Below are positions 7,801 to 15,970 of a stretch of DNA of 64,000 nucleotides, one piece after another (the first letter of the stretch is position 1; each line of letters opens with the position of its first letter). The DNA comes from Lysobacter lycopersici (GTDB taxonomy: Bacteria; Pseudomonadota; Gammaproteobacteria; Xanthomonadales; Xanthomonadaceae), in the NCBI RefSeq assembly GCF_007556775.1, contig NZ_CP041742.1, positions 2,184,001 through 2,248,000 on the forward strand, read 5' to 3'. Both the position numbers and the translations under genes were made by a program. The notes below the pieces were generated by a model. It saw only the letters and a list, made by a program, of their open reading frames with translations. It had not been told where the DNA came from and searched no databases.

Positions 7801-7826
7801 ACGCGGACGGCCGAGGCCGTCCGCGT
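7801..7826. terminator. Hairpin between convergent genes
   Basis: ACGCGGACGG and CCGTCCGCGT form a 10-bp perfect stem with a six-base loop. There is no real T-run, so termination would be weak or factor-assisted. Confidence 0.55.
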
Positions 7827-7828
7827 GA

Positions 7829-8335
7829 TCAGTCGGCGGCTTCCGCCTCGCGGTGCACCTGGCCGCTTTGCGACGGATAGATCACGTCGCCGAGGTCGTA
7901 ACCGCGCATCCGTGCGAATTCCAGCCATTCGTGCTTGGCCGCGAAATCCATCCGCGGCGTGCGATGCAACAACCACAGGTATTTGCGGCCGGGTTCGCCG
8001 ACCAGCGCGGTGCGGTACTCGTCGTCCACGCGCAGGATCCAGTAATCGCCCTTCGCGAACGGAATCCAGCGCAGGCCTTGCGGCAGGAAGGTCACTTCCA
8101 GTTTCGCGTTGCTCGCATCGACCGGCCGGGCCTGGCCCACGGCCACGTCCACCTTGCCGTCCGCGTCGATGCAGCTGTTGACCACGCGCACCGCGTCGCC
8201 GTCGCGTTCATAGGTGGCGGTGATGTCGCGCGCGGTCGCATCCTCGAAGCGCATCGGCTTGCGCGCGATCTCGAACCAGGTGCCGAGGTAGCGCTGCAGG
8301 TCCACGTGCGCGACGGTCTTCAGGTCTTCATTCAT
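7829..8335 (-). CDS. blc: Bacterial lipocalin (Blc family)
   Basis: 168-residue lipocalin with the signature LGTWFEIAR at 17-25 and the terminal LHRTPRM segment. Lipocalins bind lysophospholipids or other small hydrophobic molecules. Escherichia coli Blc is an outer-membrane lipoprotein, but no signal peptide or lipobox is present here, so this one looks cytosolic or has lost export. It begins two bases after the stop of the response regulator, so the two are co-transcribed. Confidence 0.88.
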   Translation of the reverse strand: MNEDLKTVAHVDLQRYLGTWFEIARKPMRFEDATARDITATYERDGDAVRVVNSCIDADGKVDVAVGQARPVDASNAKLEVTFLPQGLRWIPFAKGDYWILRVDDEYRTALVGEPGRKYLWLLHRTPRMDFAAKHEWLEFARMRGYDLGDVIYPSQSGQVHREAEAAD

Positions 8336-8337
8336 CT

Positions 8338-8748
8338 TCAATGCTCGTGCCGGCCCGCTTCCATTGCCTGTTCGCGCAGGCGCAGCAGGTTGCGCACGCG
8401 CGCCAGCAGTTCCACCGGGTCGAACGGCTTGGCGAGGTATTCCTCCGCGCCGCTTTCCAGCCCGATCACGCGCGCGCCGCGGCCTTCCATCGCCGACAGC
8501 ATGATGATCGGGATCGAGGCGGTGGCCGGATCGGCCTTCAGCCGCGCGGCGACCTCGAAGCCGTCGAGGCCGGGCATCTGCACGTCGAGCAGCATCAGGT
8601 CCGGCGGATCGCGGTGCACGGTCTCCAGCGCATCGTGGCCGTTGTCGATGGTGCGCGCGTCGTAGCCGGCCTCGACCAGCACGTCCGCGAGCATGAACGC
8701 GAGGTGCGGTTCGTCGTCGACGATCAGGATGTTTTCGTGCATGGCCAT
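8338..8748 (-). CDS. Stand-alone response regulator receiver protein
   Basis: 136 residues, a CheY-like receiver domain only. The acidic pair is in VDDEPH, the phospho-acceptor Asp in LLDVQMPG near residue 55, and the conserved Lys in AKPFDP near 108. With no output domain it must act by protein interaction. Cognate kinase not in the window. A second ATG six bases in could be the start. It is followed almost without gap by the lipocalin gene. Confidence 0.9.
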   Translation of the reverse strand: MAMHENILIVDDEPHLAFMLADVLVEAGYDARTIDNGHDALETVHRDPPDLMLLDVQMPGLDGFEVAARLKADPATASIPIIMLSAMEGRGARVIGLESGAEEYLAKPFDPVELLARVRNLLRLREQAMEAGRHEH

Positions 8749-8859
8749 GCACCGGTTGCGGTCGATGCCGGCATGCTTGCGAACCCCGGGCGATGCGCGC
8801 GTGAATCCCGCGCCGCCCCGCGGCCTTCGTTCATGCGCGATTCGGCCGCGGGCGCGCCT

Positions 8860-9342
8860 TCACTTCCCCGCCACCGCCGCCTCGATCGCGGCGACGTCGA
8901 TCTTCTTCATCGTCATCATCGCGTCGAACGCGCGCTTCGCCACCGCCTTGTCCGCATTGGTGAACGCCTCGGTCAGGACGCGCGGCGTGATCTGCCACGA
9001 CAGCCCCCACTTGTCCTTGCACCAGCCGCAATCGCTCTCCCGGCCGCCGTTGCCGACGATCGCGTTCCAGTAGCGGTCGGTTTCGGCCTGGTCGTCGGTC
9101 GCGACCTGGAACGAGAACGCCTCGTCCGGCTTGAAGTGCGGGCCGCCGTTGAGGCCGATGCAGGGGATGCCCATCACCGTGAATTCGACCGTCAGCACGT
9201 CGCCCTGCTTGCCGTCGGGATAATCGCCGGGCGCGCGGTGCACGGCGTCCACCGTGGTGTCGGGGAAGGTCTTCGCGTAGAAATTCGCGGCGTCCTCCGC
9301 GGTTCCGTCGTACCACAGGCAGACCGTGTTCTTGGCGATCAT
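8860..9342 (-). CDS. VOC-superfamily protein of the PhnB / 3-demethylubiquinone methyltransferase-like type
   Basis: 160 residues with the layout of PhnB-like VOC proteins: NTVCLWYDGTAEDAANFY at the start, GIPCIGLNGG near 58, and the WGLSWQITP segment near 112. Such proteins are often annotated as glyoxalase-like; the biochemical role is not known. The ATG at 9342 follows GAGGAA. It is a single-gene unit. Confidence 0.87.
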   Translation of the reverse strand: MIAKNTVCLWYDGTAEDAANFYAKTFPDTTVDAVHRAPGDYPDGKQGDVLTVEFTVMGIPCIGLNGGPHFKPDEAFSFQVATDDQAETDRYWNAIVGNGGRESDCGWCKDKWGLSWQITPRVLTEAFTNADKAVAKRAFDAMMTMKKIDVAAIEAAVAGK

Positions 9343-9505
9343 GGGCGTGTTCCTCGTCGTTCGCGGGGGGATAGCAGGCCGCAGGGCGGGTTTCGCGAGC
9401 GTGAAAGGCGCATTGCCCATGTCGCCGCGATGGGTGCAATGACTTCCGGCAGGCGTTGGCGCCAACGCGGTCGCCCACGATGCGAGCATCGATGGAGGCG
9501 GGGCG

Positions 9506-10141
9506 ATGAAGCATTGGCGTTCGCTGGCGTTGTTGTTGTGCGTGGCCGGAACGGCCTGCGCATCGGATGCGCACCGGGTCGAATCGCCGTCGGAACCGAC
9601 GGTCACGTTCCGCGTGGATCCGGCGCTGGCGGCGTTGCCGCCAATGGAATTCCCGATCGAAGGCAAGACCGACGCCGAGCGCCGGCTGTTCGTCGATGTG
9701 CGCGACGGCGTGGTGCGACGCATGCTGGTGTTGCAGTTCGAAACGGTGCGGCCGGGTTCGGATTTCCGCTTCGTGTTCCCGCCGAAACCGCCGCGCACGT
9801 TCGGTCCAAACGTCTACCGTTCCGGCGCCTATGCCTACGACGACATGCTCGCGGCCGAACGCGCGCCGGGGCTGGAAGCCGCGCGCACCCGCGCACTGCT
9901 GCAGCAGCGGGGGTTGCGACCGCCGCGTTACTGGCACGTGGCGCGGCTGGCGCGCGTCGCCGATCCGGATGGAATGCATGAAGCCATCGTGTTCTACATG
10001 GAGAACGCCGACGCGCGTTATCCCGATGGACTGGTGGATGTCGACGAGGACGGCGACGGCCTGCTCGATGCCGCGGAAACCGCGCGCCTGTGGCTGGCGC
10101 TGGAACACGCGGTCCAGGTGCAGCCGCGCGCCGGGCGCTGA
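9506..10141 (+). CDS. Secreted hypothetical protein with one EF-hand-like loop
   Basis: 211 residues. A hydrophobic N-terminus ends near AGTACASD, which could be a non-canonical lipobox or a plain signal cleavage site. Near the C-terminus DVDEDGDGLLDAAE resembles a calcium-binding EF-hand/dockerin-type loop. I do not recognise the rest. It precedes the DUF488 gene by 54 bp in the same orientation. Confidence 0.7.
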   Translation: MKHWRSLALLLCVAGTACASDAHRVESPSEPTVTFRVDPALAALPPMEFPIEGKTDAERRLFVDVRDGVVRRMLVLQFETVRPGSDFRFVFPPKPPRTFGPNVYRSGAYAYDDMLAAERAPGLEAARTRALLQQRGLRPPRYWHVARLARVADPDGMHEAIVFYMENADARYPDGLVDVDEDGDGLLDAAETARLWLALEHAVQVQPRAGR

Positions 10142-10195
10142 GTTGCCGCGACCCGGCATCGGGCGCAGGATGGCGCGCGGGAGGACATTCCCGCG

Positions 10196-10570
10196 ATGCC
10201 GAAACCGAAGATCCCGCCCGCGCATGTGGGCTTGAAGCGTGCCTACGAAGCGGCCGACACAGCGGACGGCACGCGCATCCTCGTCGACCGGCTGTGGCCG
10301 CGCGGCGTCAGCAAGCAACGGGCCGCGCTCGACGACTGGATGAAGGACATCGCGCCGAGCGCGGGACTGCGGCAGTGGTTCGGGCACGAGCCTTCGCGCT
10401 GGGCGGAGTTCCAGCGCCGCTACAAGGCCGAATTGCGCGCGCATGCCGCGGAGCTGGAACGCCTGCGCGACATCGCGGCGAAGGGCGCGCTGACCCTGGT
10501 GTACGCCGCGCGCGACGAGGAACGCAACGACGCGGTGGTGCTGCGGGACGTACTGCTGCACGGGGATTGA
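10196..10570 (+). CDS. DUF488 family protein
   Basis: 124 residues matching the short DUF488 family, with the hallmark DRLWPRGVSK at about 31-40 and WFGHEPSRW at about 61-69. The molecular function of the family is not established. Preceded by GGGAGGACA as ribosome-binding site. Confidence 0.88.
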   Translation: MPKPKIPPAHVGLKRAYEAADTADGTRILVDRLWPRGVSKQRAALDDWMKDIAPSAGLRQWFGHEPSRWAEFQRRYKAELRAHAAELERLRDIAAKGALTLVYAARDEERNDAVVLRDVLLHGD

Positions 10571-10696
10571 GCGCGCGGCTTCGCGTGCCCGCGTTCATCG
10601 CGCTGAACGTCGAGTGTTCCCCTTTGCGAAATCCTTGCAGATCCTTAACCGCGCCGCGCTTATCCCGTTCCCACACACGATGGCAGGGAGAACGGC

Positions 10697-11068
10697 ATGC
10701 GCAAGCAGATCCTCGGACTGTGCCTGGGACTGGCGGCGTTCGCCGCCGCCGCCGCGGGCGTGGAGAACAAGTGGCGGCTGCAGTTCAGCGGCAATGCCGA
10801 ATCCGCGGGCCGGATCGTGCTGGAACTCTCGCCCTCGGTCGGCGATCCGATCCGCGCCAGCGCGGACATTCCGCAAGGGCTGGGCGAGAACGACGTGGCG
10901 AAATCGGTGCGCGGCGCGTTGCAGGCGCAGGCCGGCAAGCGCTACAGCGTCGAAACCGACGACGGCGAGGACGTACTGGTGAAGAAGCACCAGGGCGAGC
11001 GCGACTTCATCGTCACCGTGGTCGAGAACAGCGTGCGCGGCGTGCGGATCGGCGTCGGCGCCGAGTAG
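10697..11068 (+). CDS. Small secreted hypothetical protein
   Basis: 123 residues with a signal peptide (LGLCLGLAAFAAAAAG) and a mature part of about 100 residues that looks mainly beta. I do not recognise a family. GGGAG ribosome-binding site ahead of the ATG. It converges with the MarR-family gene at 11126. Confidence 0.65.
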   Translation: MRKQILGLCLGLAAFAAAAAGVENKWRLQFSGNAESAGRIVLELSPSVGDPIRASADIPQGLGENDVAKSVRGALQAQAGKRYSVETDDGEDVLVKKHQGERDFIVTVVENSVRGVRIGVGAE

Positions 11069-11125
11069 GCGCGCGCCGTCGTCGCGTCGGCGATCGCGAT
11101 GTCGCGCAGGTCGTCGGAGCGGCGT

Positions 11126-11599
11126 TCATGGCGTCGCTTCCGGATCGCTTTCGTGGCCGATGCCGACCAGCACCGCGAGCAGCTTGCGCAGGCTGCCGGG
11201 ACCGCTGGCGCTGGTGCGTTCGGCGAGTTGCGCATCGATGCGCTTCGCCGCCGCGGACTGCGCTTCGGCGGCGGCATGGCCGCGTGGCGTGAGTATCACG
11301 ATCTGGCGACGGCGGTCCTGCGGATCCTCGGCGCGTTCGAGGTAGCCGCCCGCGACCAGCGCATCGACCAGTTGCCCGGCCGCCTGCTTGGAAATGCGCA
11401 GGTCGCGGATCAGCACCGACAGCGGCGCGTCGCCGGCGCCCAGCGCCAGCCCGCCGATCACGTACAGGCCGTTCTTGGGGATGTCGCCGTGGCCCGCGGC
11501 TTCCAACGCCTCGCGCATCGCGGTGGCATAGGTGTAGCGCGCATGCCGCAGCAGGGCGGGGATGGAAACGACTTCGTACCAGGGCGCTTCGTCGGGCAT
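11126..11599 (-). CDS. MarR-family transcriptional regulator
   Basis: 157-residue winged-helix regulator. The recognition helix region is around LRISKQAAGQLVDAL and the wing around DPQDRRRQIVILT. Such dimers usually repress themselves and a divergent gene and respond to small aromatic ligands. I start at the ATG of MPDEAPWYEV, which has GGA at a proper distance; a TTG at 11614 is a weaker alternative. A 7-bp inverted repeat 25 bp upstream is the likely operator, shared with the divergent membrane protein at 11749. Confidence 0.88.
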   Translation of the reverse strand: MPDEAPWYEVVSIPALLRHARYTYATAMREALEAAGHGDIPKNGLYVIGGLALGAGDAPLSVLIRDLRISKQAAGQLVDALVAGGYLERAEDPQDRRRQIVILTPRGHAAAEAQSAAAKRIDAQLAERTSASGPGSLRKLLAVLVGIGHESDPEATP

Positions 11600-11623
11600 G
11601 GCGATTTCCGGCAATGAGCTTGA

Positions 11624-11642
11624 TAGTCAAGTTAATTGACTA
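11624..11642. promoter_or_regulatory. Probable MarR operator in divergent promoter region
   Basis: TAGTCAA-gttaa-TTGACTA is a perfect 7-bp inverted repeat, with a further half-site-like GTCAA at 11652-11656. Size and symmetry fit a MarR-family dimer site, and it lies between the regulator and the divergently transcribed membrane protein. Confidence 0.6.
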
Positions 11643-11748
11643 ATTCGCGAGAGTCAAGCGACTTCTCCCCGGCTTCACCCAGGCTCCCCACGCTGTTCAT
11701 CCGGGGGGCGCAGGCTGGCACCACTGTGGACGGAACGAGGAGCGGAAC

Positions 11749-12285
11749 ATGGCGGAACGATCGATCGAAGCGCGCGGCAACCGGTTGCGGCCGCTGGTCT
11801 GGGGCGGGGCGGCCGCGTTGCTGCTGCTGCCGGCGTTGGCGATCCGCCTGCACGTCGAAGGCGTCGACTGGAACGCGACGGACTTCCTCGTCTTCGGCGC
11901 GATGCTGGCCATCGCCTGCGGCTTGTACGAACTGGCGACGCGGATGAGCGGCGACATCCGTTACCGCGCGGCGGCGGGCATTGCGGTCGCGACCGGCTTC
12001 CTCACCGTGTGGGCGAACCTCGCGGTGGGCATGATCGGCAGCGAGGGCAATCCGTTCAACCTGCTGTTCGCCGGCGTGCTGGGCGTCGCCATCGTCGGCG
12101 CGCTGCTGGCGAAGCTGCGCGCGGCCGGCATGGCGCGGGCGATGTTCGCGGCTGCGGTCGCGCAGGCGTTGGTGGTGGTGGTGGCATTCGCCGTCGGCGC
12201 GGATCCCCGTGGCGCGGTGTGCAGCGGCCTGTTCGTCGCGCCCTGGCTGCTTTCGTCGGCGCTGTTCCGGCGTGCGTCGCAATAA
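11749..12285 (+). CDS. Multi-span membrane protein, unknown function
   Basis: 178 residues with about five hydrophobic helices (near 17-32, 46-62, 76-93, 103-122 and 129-170) and short loops. I do not recognise a family. Its position opposite the MarR regulator, across a palindromic site, suggests it is the target and may export or sense the ligand of that regulator; this is inference. Confidence 0.72.
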   Translation: MAERSIEARGNRLRPLVWGGAAALLLLPALAIRLHVEGVDWNATDFLVFGAMLAIACGLYELATRMSGDIRYRAAAGIAVATGFLTVWANLAVGMIGSEGNPFNLLFAGVLGVAIVGALLAKLRAAGMARAMFAAAVAQALVVVVAFAVGADPRGAVCSGLFVAPWLLSSALFRRASQ

Positions 12286-12343
12286 GCGGGCGTACGCGCG
12301 GCGGTGGGACTACGGTGCGGTCCTGCCCATCCGGAGAATCGCC

Positions 12344-12889
12344 ATGCACCGCATCGTCCTGCTCGTCGCACTGTCCTGGATCGGGATGGCCTTCGCTGCC
12401 GAACCGGTTCCCGAGGCACCGATCCACCTGACCCCGGGCGCAGTCACCACGCCGGAACTGGTCGCCACGCTGGCCGAGCGCGACCAGGCCTTGTTCGCCG
12501 TGGTGTTCGGCTGCGACATCGACGCGCTGCGACCGATGATCGCCGACGATTTCGAGTTCCTGCACGACAAGCACGGCAAGATCGCGGACTCGGGAGCGAA
12601 GTTCGTCGGCAACGTCGCCGACGGTTGCGAACGGCAGAAGGCCGGCATCGATTTCCATTCGCGCCGCGAGCTGGTGCCCGGCACGCTCCAGACCTACGCG
12701 CTGGACCATTACGGCGCGGTGCAGTTGGGCACGCACCGCTTCTATGCCCTGCGCCAAGGCAAGCCCGACCTGCTCACCGAAACCAGCCGCTTCGTCGATG
12801 TGTGGAAGCTGGATGGCGGCGCGTGGAAGCTGTCGCGCGTGATCAGTTACGGCCACGAGCTCGATCCGGCGGCCGCGGCCCCGCACTGA
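12344..12889 (+). CDS. Exported SnoaL/DUF4440-like protein (NTF2 fold)
   Basis: 181 residues with a signal peptide ending at FAA-EP and a mature part of the small NTF2-like type: an N-terminal helix (LVATLAERDQALFAVVF), DDFEFLHDKHGKI and a C-terminal strand pair (FVDVWKLDGGAWKLSRVISYGHE). Such domains bind or convert small ligands, with the substrate not predictable. The ATG at 12344 is preceded by CCGGAGA. Confidence 0.75.
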   Translation: MHRIVLLVALSWIGMAFAAEPVPEAPIHLTPGAVTTPELVATLAERDQALFAVVFGCDIDALRPMIADDFEFLHDKHGKIADSGAKFVGNVADGCERQKAGIDFHSRRELVPGTLQTYALDHYGAVQLGTHRFYALRQGKPDLLTETSRFVDVWKLDGGAWKLSRVISYGHELDPAAAAPH

Positions 12890-12944
12890 GTCGCGAGGCG
12901 GTTAACATTCCCCCATCGGCGCGTTCGCGCGGGGGAGAATCGCG

Positions 12945-13712
12945 ATGTCGGGGAATGCGGGAAGGAATGCGCGCGCGCTGGCGTTCGCGCTGGTCGTGTT
13001 GTTCGCCAGTCCGGTCGCCTGGGCGCAGCAGGTCGTGTCGCTGCAGGTCGGCGGCAAGGACCTGCGCGTCGAGGTTCCCGACGGCTACCTGCGCATGAGC
13101 GTCGACCAGCCGACCCTGTTCGACATCGCCAAGGCCGCCGCGCCGCCGACCAACCGCGTGGTGGAGGGTTTCGTCTCCACGGCCGATGCCAAGCGCATGC
13201 TCATGGGCGCGCCTGCGGAACAGCCTTCCTACCAGGTGCAGGTGTTGCACAATGCGGAGGCACTGGATTTCAGTGCAGCCGACTGGGAGGAATTGCGCCC
13301 GATGCTCGCGAAGACCCTGGGCGAGATCGACATGGGAACGATGACCGATGCGCAATCGGACGCGGGCGCCAAGCGCCTCGGCGACGTACTCGGCACCAAG
13401 GTCACGATGAACTTCGGCGATATCGGCAAGCCGGTGGTGTACCAGGCCACGGGCGATTCGGTGCGCTTCGTCATGCTGGTACCGGTCGCGGTCTCGTCTG
13501 CCGGTATCCAGCGCCAGCTGGTGGTCGAATGCGCTGGCGCCGCGCTGCCGCTGGCGGGCAAGGTGGTGTTCCTGTACGTCTACCGCCAACACGCGGACGG
13601 CGAGGATTCCAGTATTTCCCGTACCGCGCTGGACCATTTCGCGGAACGCGCGATCGCGCTCAACCAGGCCGGCGCGGCAGCACCCGCGACAGCGCCGGCA
13701 ACGTCGCCCTGA
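12945..13712 (+). CDS. Secreted hypothetical protein
   Basis: 255 residues with a signal peptide ending at AWA-QQ and an Ala/Pro/Thr-rich C-terminal tail. The mature part reads like a mixed alpha/beta domain; no motif I recognise. GGGGGAGAA precedes the ATG. Stands alone between the SnoaL-like and DUF1993 genes, same orientation as both. Confidence 0.7.
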   Translation: MSGNAGRNARALAFALVVLFASPVAWAQQVVSLQVGGKDLRVEVPDGYLRMSVDQPTLFDIAKAAAPPTNRVVEGFVSTADAKRMLMGAPAEQPSYQVQVLHNAEALDFSAADWEELRPMLAKTLGEIDMGTMTDAQSDAGAKRLGDVLGTKVTMNFGDIGKPVVYQATGDSVRFVMLVPVAVSSAGIQRQLVVECAGAALPLAGKVVFLYVYRQHADGEDSSISRTALDHFAERAIALNQAGAAAPATAPATSP

Positions 13713-13763
13713 AGGCACGCGAGGCGCGCATAATCGCGCCTCCCCACACCCCGGAGTTCGACC

Positions 13764-14273
13764 ATGTCGCTGTCCATGTACCAGGCCTCGGTGCCGGTGT
13801 TCCTGCGCGCGCTGACCAACTTGCGCGCGGTATTGCAGAAAGGCGAGGCCTTCGCCGTGGAAAAAGGTTTCGAACCTTCGGTGCTGGTCAACTCGCGCCT
13901 GATCGCGGACATGTTCCCGCTGAGCAAGCAGGTGCAGATCGCCACCGACATGGCGGTACGCGGCAGCTCGCGCCTCGCCGGTACGGAACCGCCGTCGTTC
14001 CCCGACACCGAAACCGATTTCGCCGGCCTGTACGCGCGCATCGATCGCGCGATCGAGGTCGTGCGCGGTTTCGATGCGGCGCAGCTCGACGGCAGCGAGT
14101 CCCGCACGATCGACGTGCCGCGGCGCGGCCGCGATCCGTTGCGCCTCGACGGACAGTCCTACCTGCTGGGCTTCATCCTGCCCAACCTGTTCTTCCACAG
14201 CACCACTGCCTACGCGATCCTGCGCGAGGCCGGCGTGGCGCTGGGCAAGGACGATTTCATCGGCGCGAGCTGA
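13764..14273 (+). CDS. DUF1993 family protein
   Basis: 169 residues with the usual DUF1993 features: the SMYQASVPVFLRALTNL start, SRLIADMFPL near 49 and the late FFHSTTAYAILREAGV segment. It has the helical bundle expected of the DinB-like superfamily. No biochemical function is established. Confidence 0.87.
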   Translation: MSLSMYQASVPVFLRALTNLRAVLQKGEAFAVEKGFEPSVLVNSRLIADMFPLSKQVQIATDMAVRGSSRLAGTEPPSFPDTETDFAGLYARIDRAIEVVRGFDAAQLDGSESRTIDVPRRGRDPLRLDGQSYLLGFILPNLFFHSTTAYAILREAGVALGKDDFIGAS

Positions 14274-14341
14274 GCCGGAAGTTGGCCGACTCCAAGCTGG
14301 TCAACGTCCGCACGGTCGGCGGTTCAGCTTCGACCCCTAGA

Positions 14342-15136
14342 ATGCGCGCCATGCATTCGACCCGCGCCCTCGTCCTGCTGTTGCTGTGTGCGCTCGCCGT
14401 GCCCGCGGCGCAGGCGCGCACGGTGTATCGCTGCGTGCGCGACGGCACGGTCAGCCTGTCCACCGCGCCGGAACCCGGTTCGAAGTGCGTCGCGAAACAC
14501 ATCGACGACGATGCCGCGAAGGTGCCGAACCTCTGGGGCGAACTCGGCGTGATCCACGGCACGTTGTACGAACGCCAGCAGGACGGCAAGACCGTCTACG
14601 GCACGCGCAAGCTGCCGGGCTCGGTGGTGGTGACGCGCTTCACCGTCGCCACGCCGCCGGGTTCGACCGCGCACGCGGGGCTCGGCCAGGTCGGAAAGCC
14701 GCGCATGGACCTGTACCCGAAGGAATTCCGCGCCGCTGCGAAGGCGAACAAGGTCGATGAAGCCTTCGTCCGCGCAATCGCGCATGCCGAAAGCGGCTAC
14801 GACCCGAAAGCAACTTCGCCCAAGGGCGCGCAGGGCGTGATGCAGCTGATGCCGGAAGTCGCGCGCGAGAACGGCGTCAGCGATCCCTACGCGTACGAGC
14901 AGTCGATCCGCGCCGGCGCGAAGCTGCTCGCGCGCCTGGTCGCGCGCTACCACGGCGATTACGCGCGCGCGGCGGCGGCCTACAACGCCGGCATCGGCGC
15001 GGTGGCGAAGTACGGCGGGGTACCGCCCTACCGCGAAACGCTGGAATACGTGGACAAGGTGACCGCGCTGCACGCGCGTTATCGCGCGGCGATGGGATTG
15101 AAGCCGTTGCAGGTCGGCTTGCGGGCGGCGGAGTGA
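14342..15136 (+). CDS. Lytic transglycosylase (SLT / GH23 domain)
   Basis: Cleaves the glycan strands of peptidoglycan to anhydro-muropeptides. 264 residues: signal peptide, an N-terminal DUF4124-like segment with VYRCV and a conserved Cys pair, and an SLT domain at about 125-240 with the catalytic Glu in AHAESGYDP, then GVMQLMP and AAAYNAG. A second in-frame ATG at 14351 is an equally good start. The stop overlaps the GTG start of the next small gene (GTGA), so the two are translationally coupled. It opens a neighbourhood rich in cell-wall enzymes. Confidence 0.9.
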   Translation: MRAMHSTRALVLLLLCALAVPAAQARTVYRCVRDGTVSLSTAPEPGSKCVAKHIDDDAAKVPNLWGELGVIHGTLYERQQDGKTVYGTRKLPGSVVVTRFTVATPPGSTAHAGLGQVGKPRMDLYPKEFRAAAKANKVDEAFVRAIAHAESGYDPKATSPKGAQGVMQLMPEVARENGVSDPYAYEQSIRAGAKLLARLVARYHGDYARAAAAYNAGIGAVAKYGGVPPYRETLEYVDKVTALHARYRAAMGLKPLQVGLRAAE

Positions 15137-15327
15137 ACGCGGATTCCACCGTGCGCGTCGCCTGCCCGTATTGCGGCGAACGCATTTCGATAGCGATAGA
15201 CGCCGGCGCTGACGCGCAGCGTTACATCGAGGATTGCGAAGTCTGCTGCCGGCCGATCGTGTTCGAGGTCTGGCGCGATGCCGCTGGCGATTGGGGCGTG
15301 GCCGCCTCGCGCGAGGACGACGCCTGA
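15133..15327 (+). CDS. CPXCG-motif cysteine-rich small protein
   Basis: 64 residues with two Cys pairs, CPYCGE near 11 and CEVCCRPI near 35, a zinc-ribbon-like arrangement found in a widespread small proteobacterial family of unknown function. Starts with GTG overlapping the stop of the lytic transglycosylase by four bases. Confidence 0.85.
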   Translation: MNADSTVRVACPYCGERISIAIDAGADAQRYIEDCEVCCRPIVFEVWRDAAGDWGVAASREDDA

Positions 15328-15345
15328 TCGGCCATGGATGCGACC

Positions 15346-15435
15346 GTAGGGCGGAACCCGCGTAGCGGTTTCCGCCATCGGCATCGGCGGGTTTGCATGC
15401 GATCGGCGGAATCTCCTGCGGAGGTTCCGCCCTAC
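15346..15435. repeat. REP-like inverted pair (GTAGGGCGGAACC type)
   Basis: GTAGGGCGGAACC at the left and GGTTCCGCCCTAC at the right end are perfect 13-bp inverted arms, with smaller hairpins (CGGTTTCCGCC, GGCGGAATCTCC) inside. It lies between the convergent CPXCG and apt genes, where it may help stop transcription. Confidence 0.85.
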
Positions 15436-15445
15436 GAGTTCTGAT

Positions 15446-15970
15446 TCAGCCGGCAATCGTCCACGCCGCATGCAGCGGCGCGGTTCCGTTCCAGCGCGAG
15501 CGACCGCCGAGGAAAGCGAGTTCCATCAGCACCGACGCGCCGACGATCTCCGCGCCGAGCCCGTCCGCGAGCGCACGCGCCGCCGCCAGCGTCCCGCCAG
15601 TGGCGAGCACGTCATCGACCAGCAGCACGCGTGCGCCGGGCGCGACCGCATCGGCCTGCACCTGCAGCGCGTCCTCGCCGTATTCCAGCGCATAGCGCGC
15701 TTCCAGCACCGGGCCGGGGAGTTTTCCGGGCTTGCGCACCGGCACCACGCCGCAACCGAACGTACGTGCCAGCGGCGCGCCGAGCAGGAAGCCGCGCGCC
15801 TCGATCGCCATCACCGCGTCGATACGTGCGTCGCGCCATGGCGCGGCCAACGCGTCGATGGCATCCGCGAACGCGTCGGCATCCGCCAGCACCGGCATGA
15901 TGTCCTTGAACCCGACGCCGGTCTTGGGGAAGTCCGGGACATCGCGAACGAGGTTCTTCCAGTCGCTCAT
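15446..15970 (-). CDS. apt: Adenine phosphoribosyltransferase
   Basis: Salvages adenine to AMP with PRPP. 174 residues with the Apt pattern: VPDFPKTGVGFKDI at 11-24, AIEARGF near 55, and the PRPP-binding motif VLLVDDVLATGGTL at 115-128. Length is normal. Its start overlaps the stop of the symporter gene by four bases, so it is the second gene of that transcript. Confidence 0.95.
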   Translation of the reverse strand: MSDWKNLVRDVPDFPKTGVGFKDIMPVLADADAFADAIDALAAPWRDARIDAVMAIEARGFLLGAPLARTFGCGVVPVRKPGKLPGPVLEARYALEYGEDALQVQADAVAPGARVLLVDDVLATGGTLAAARALADGLGAEIVGASVLMELAFLGGRSRWNGTAPLHAAWTIAG

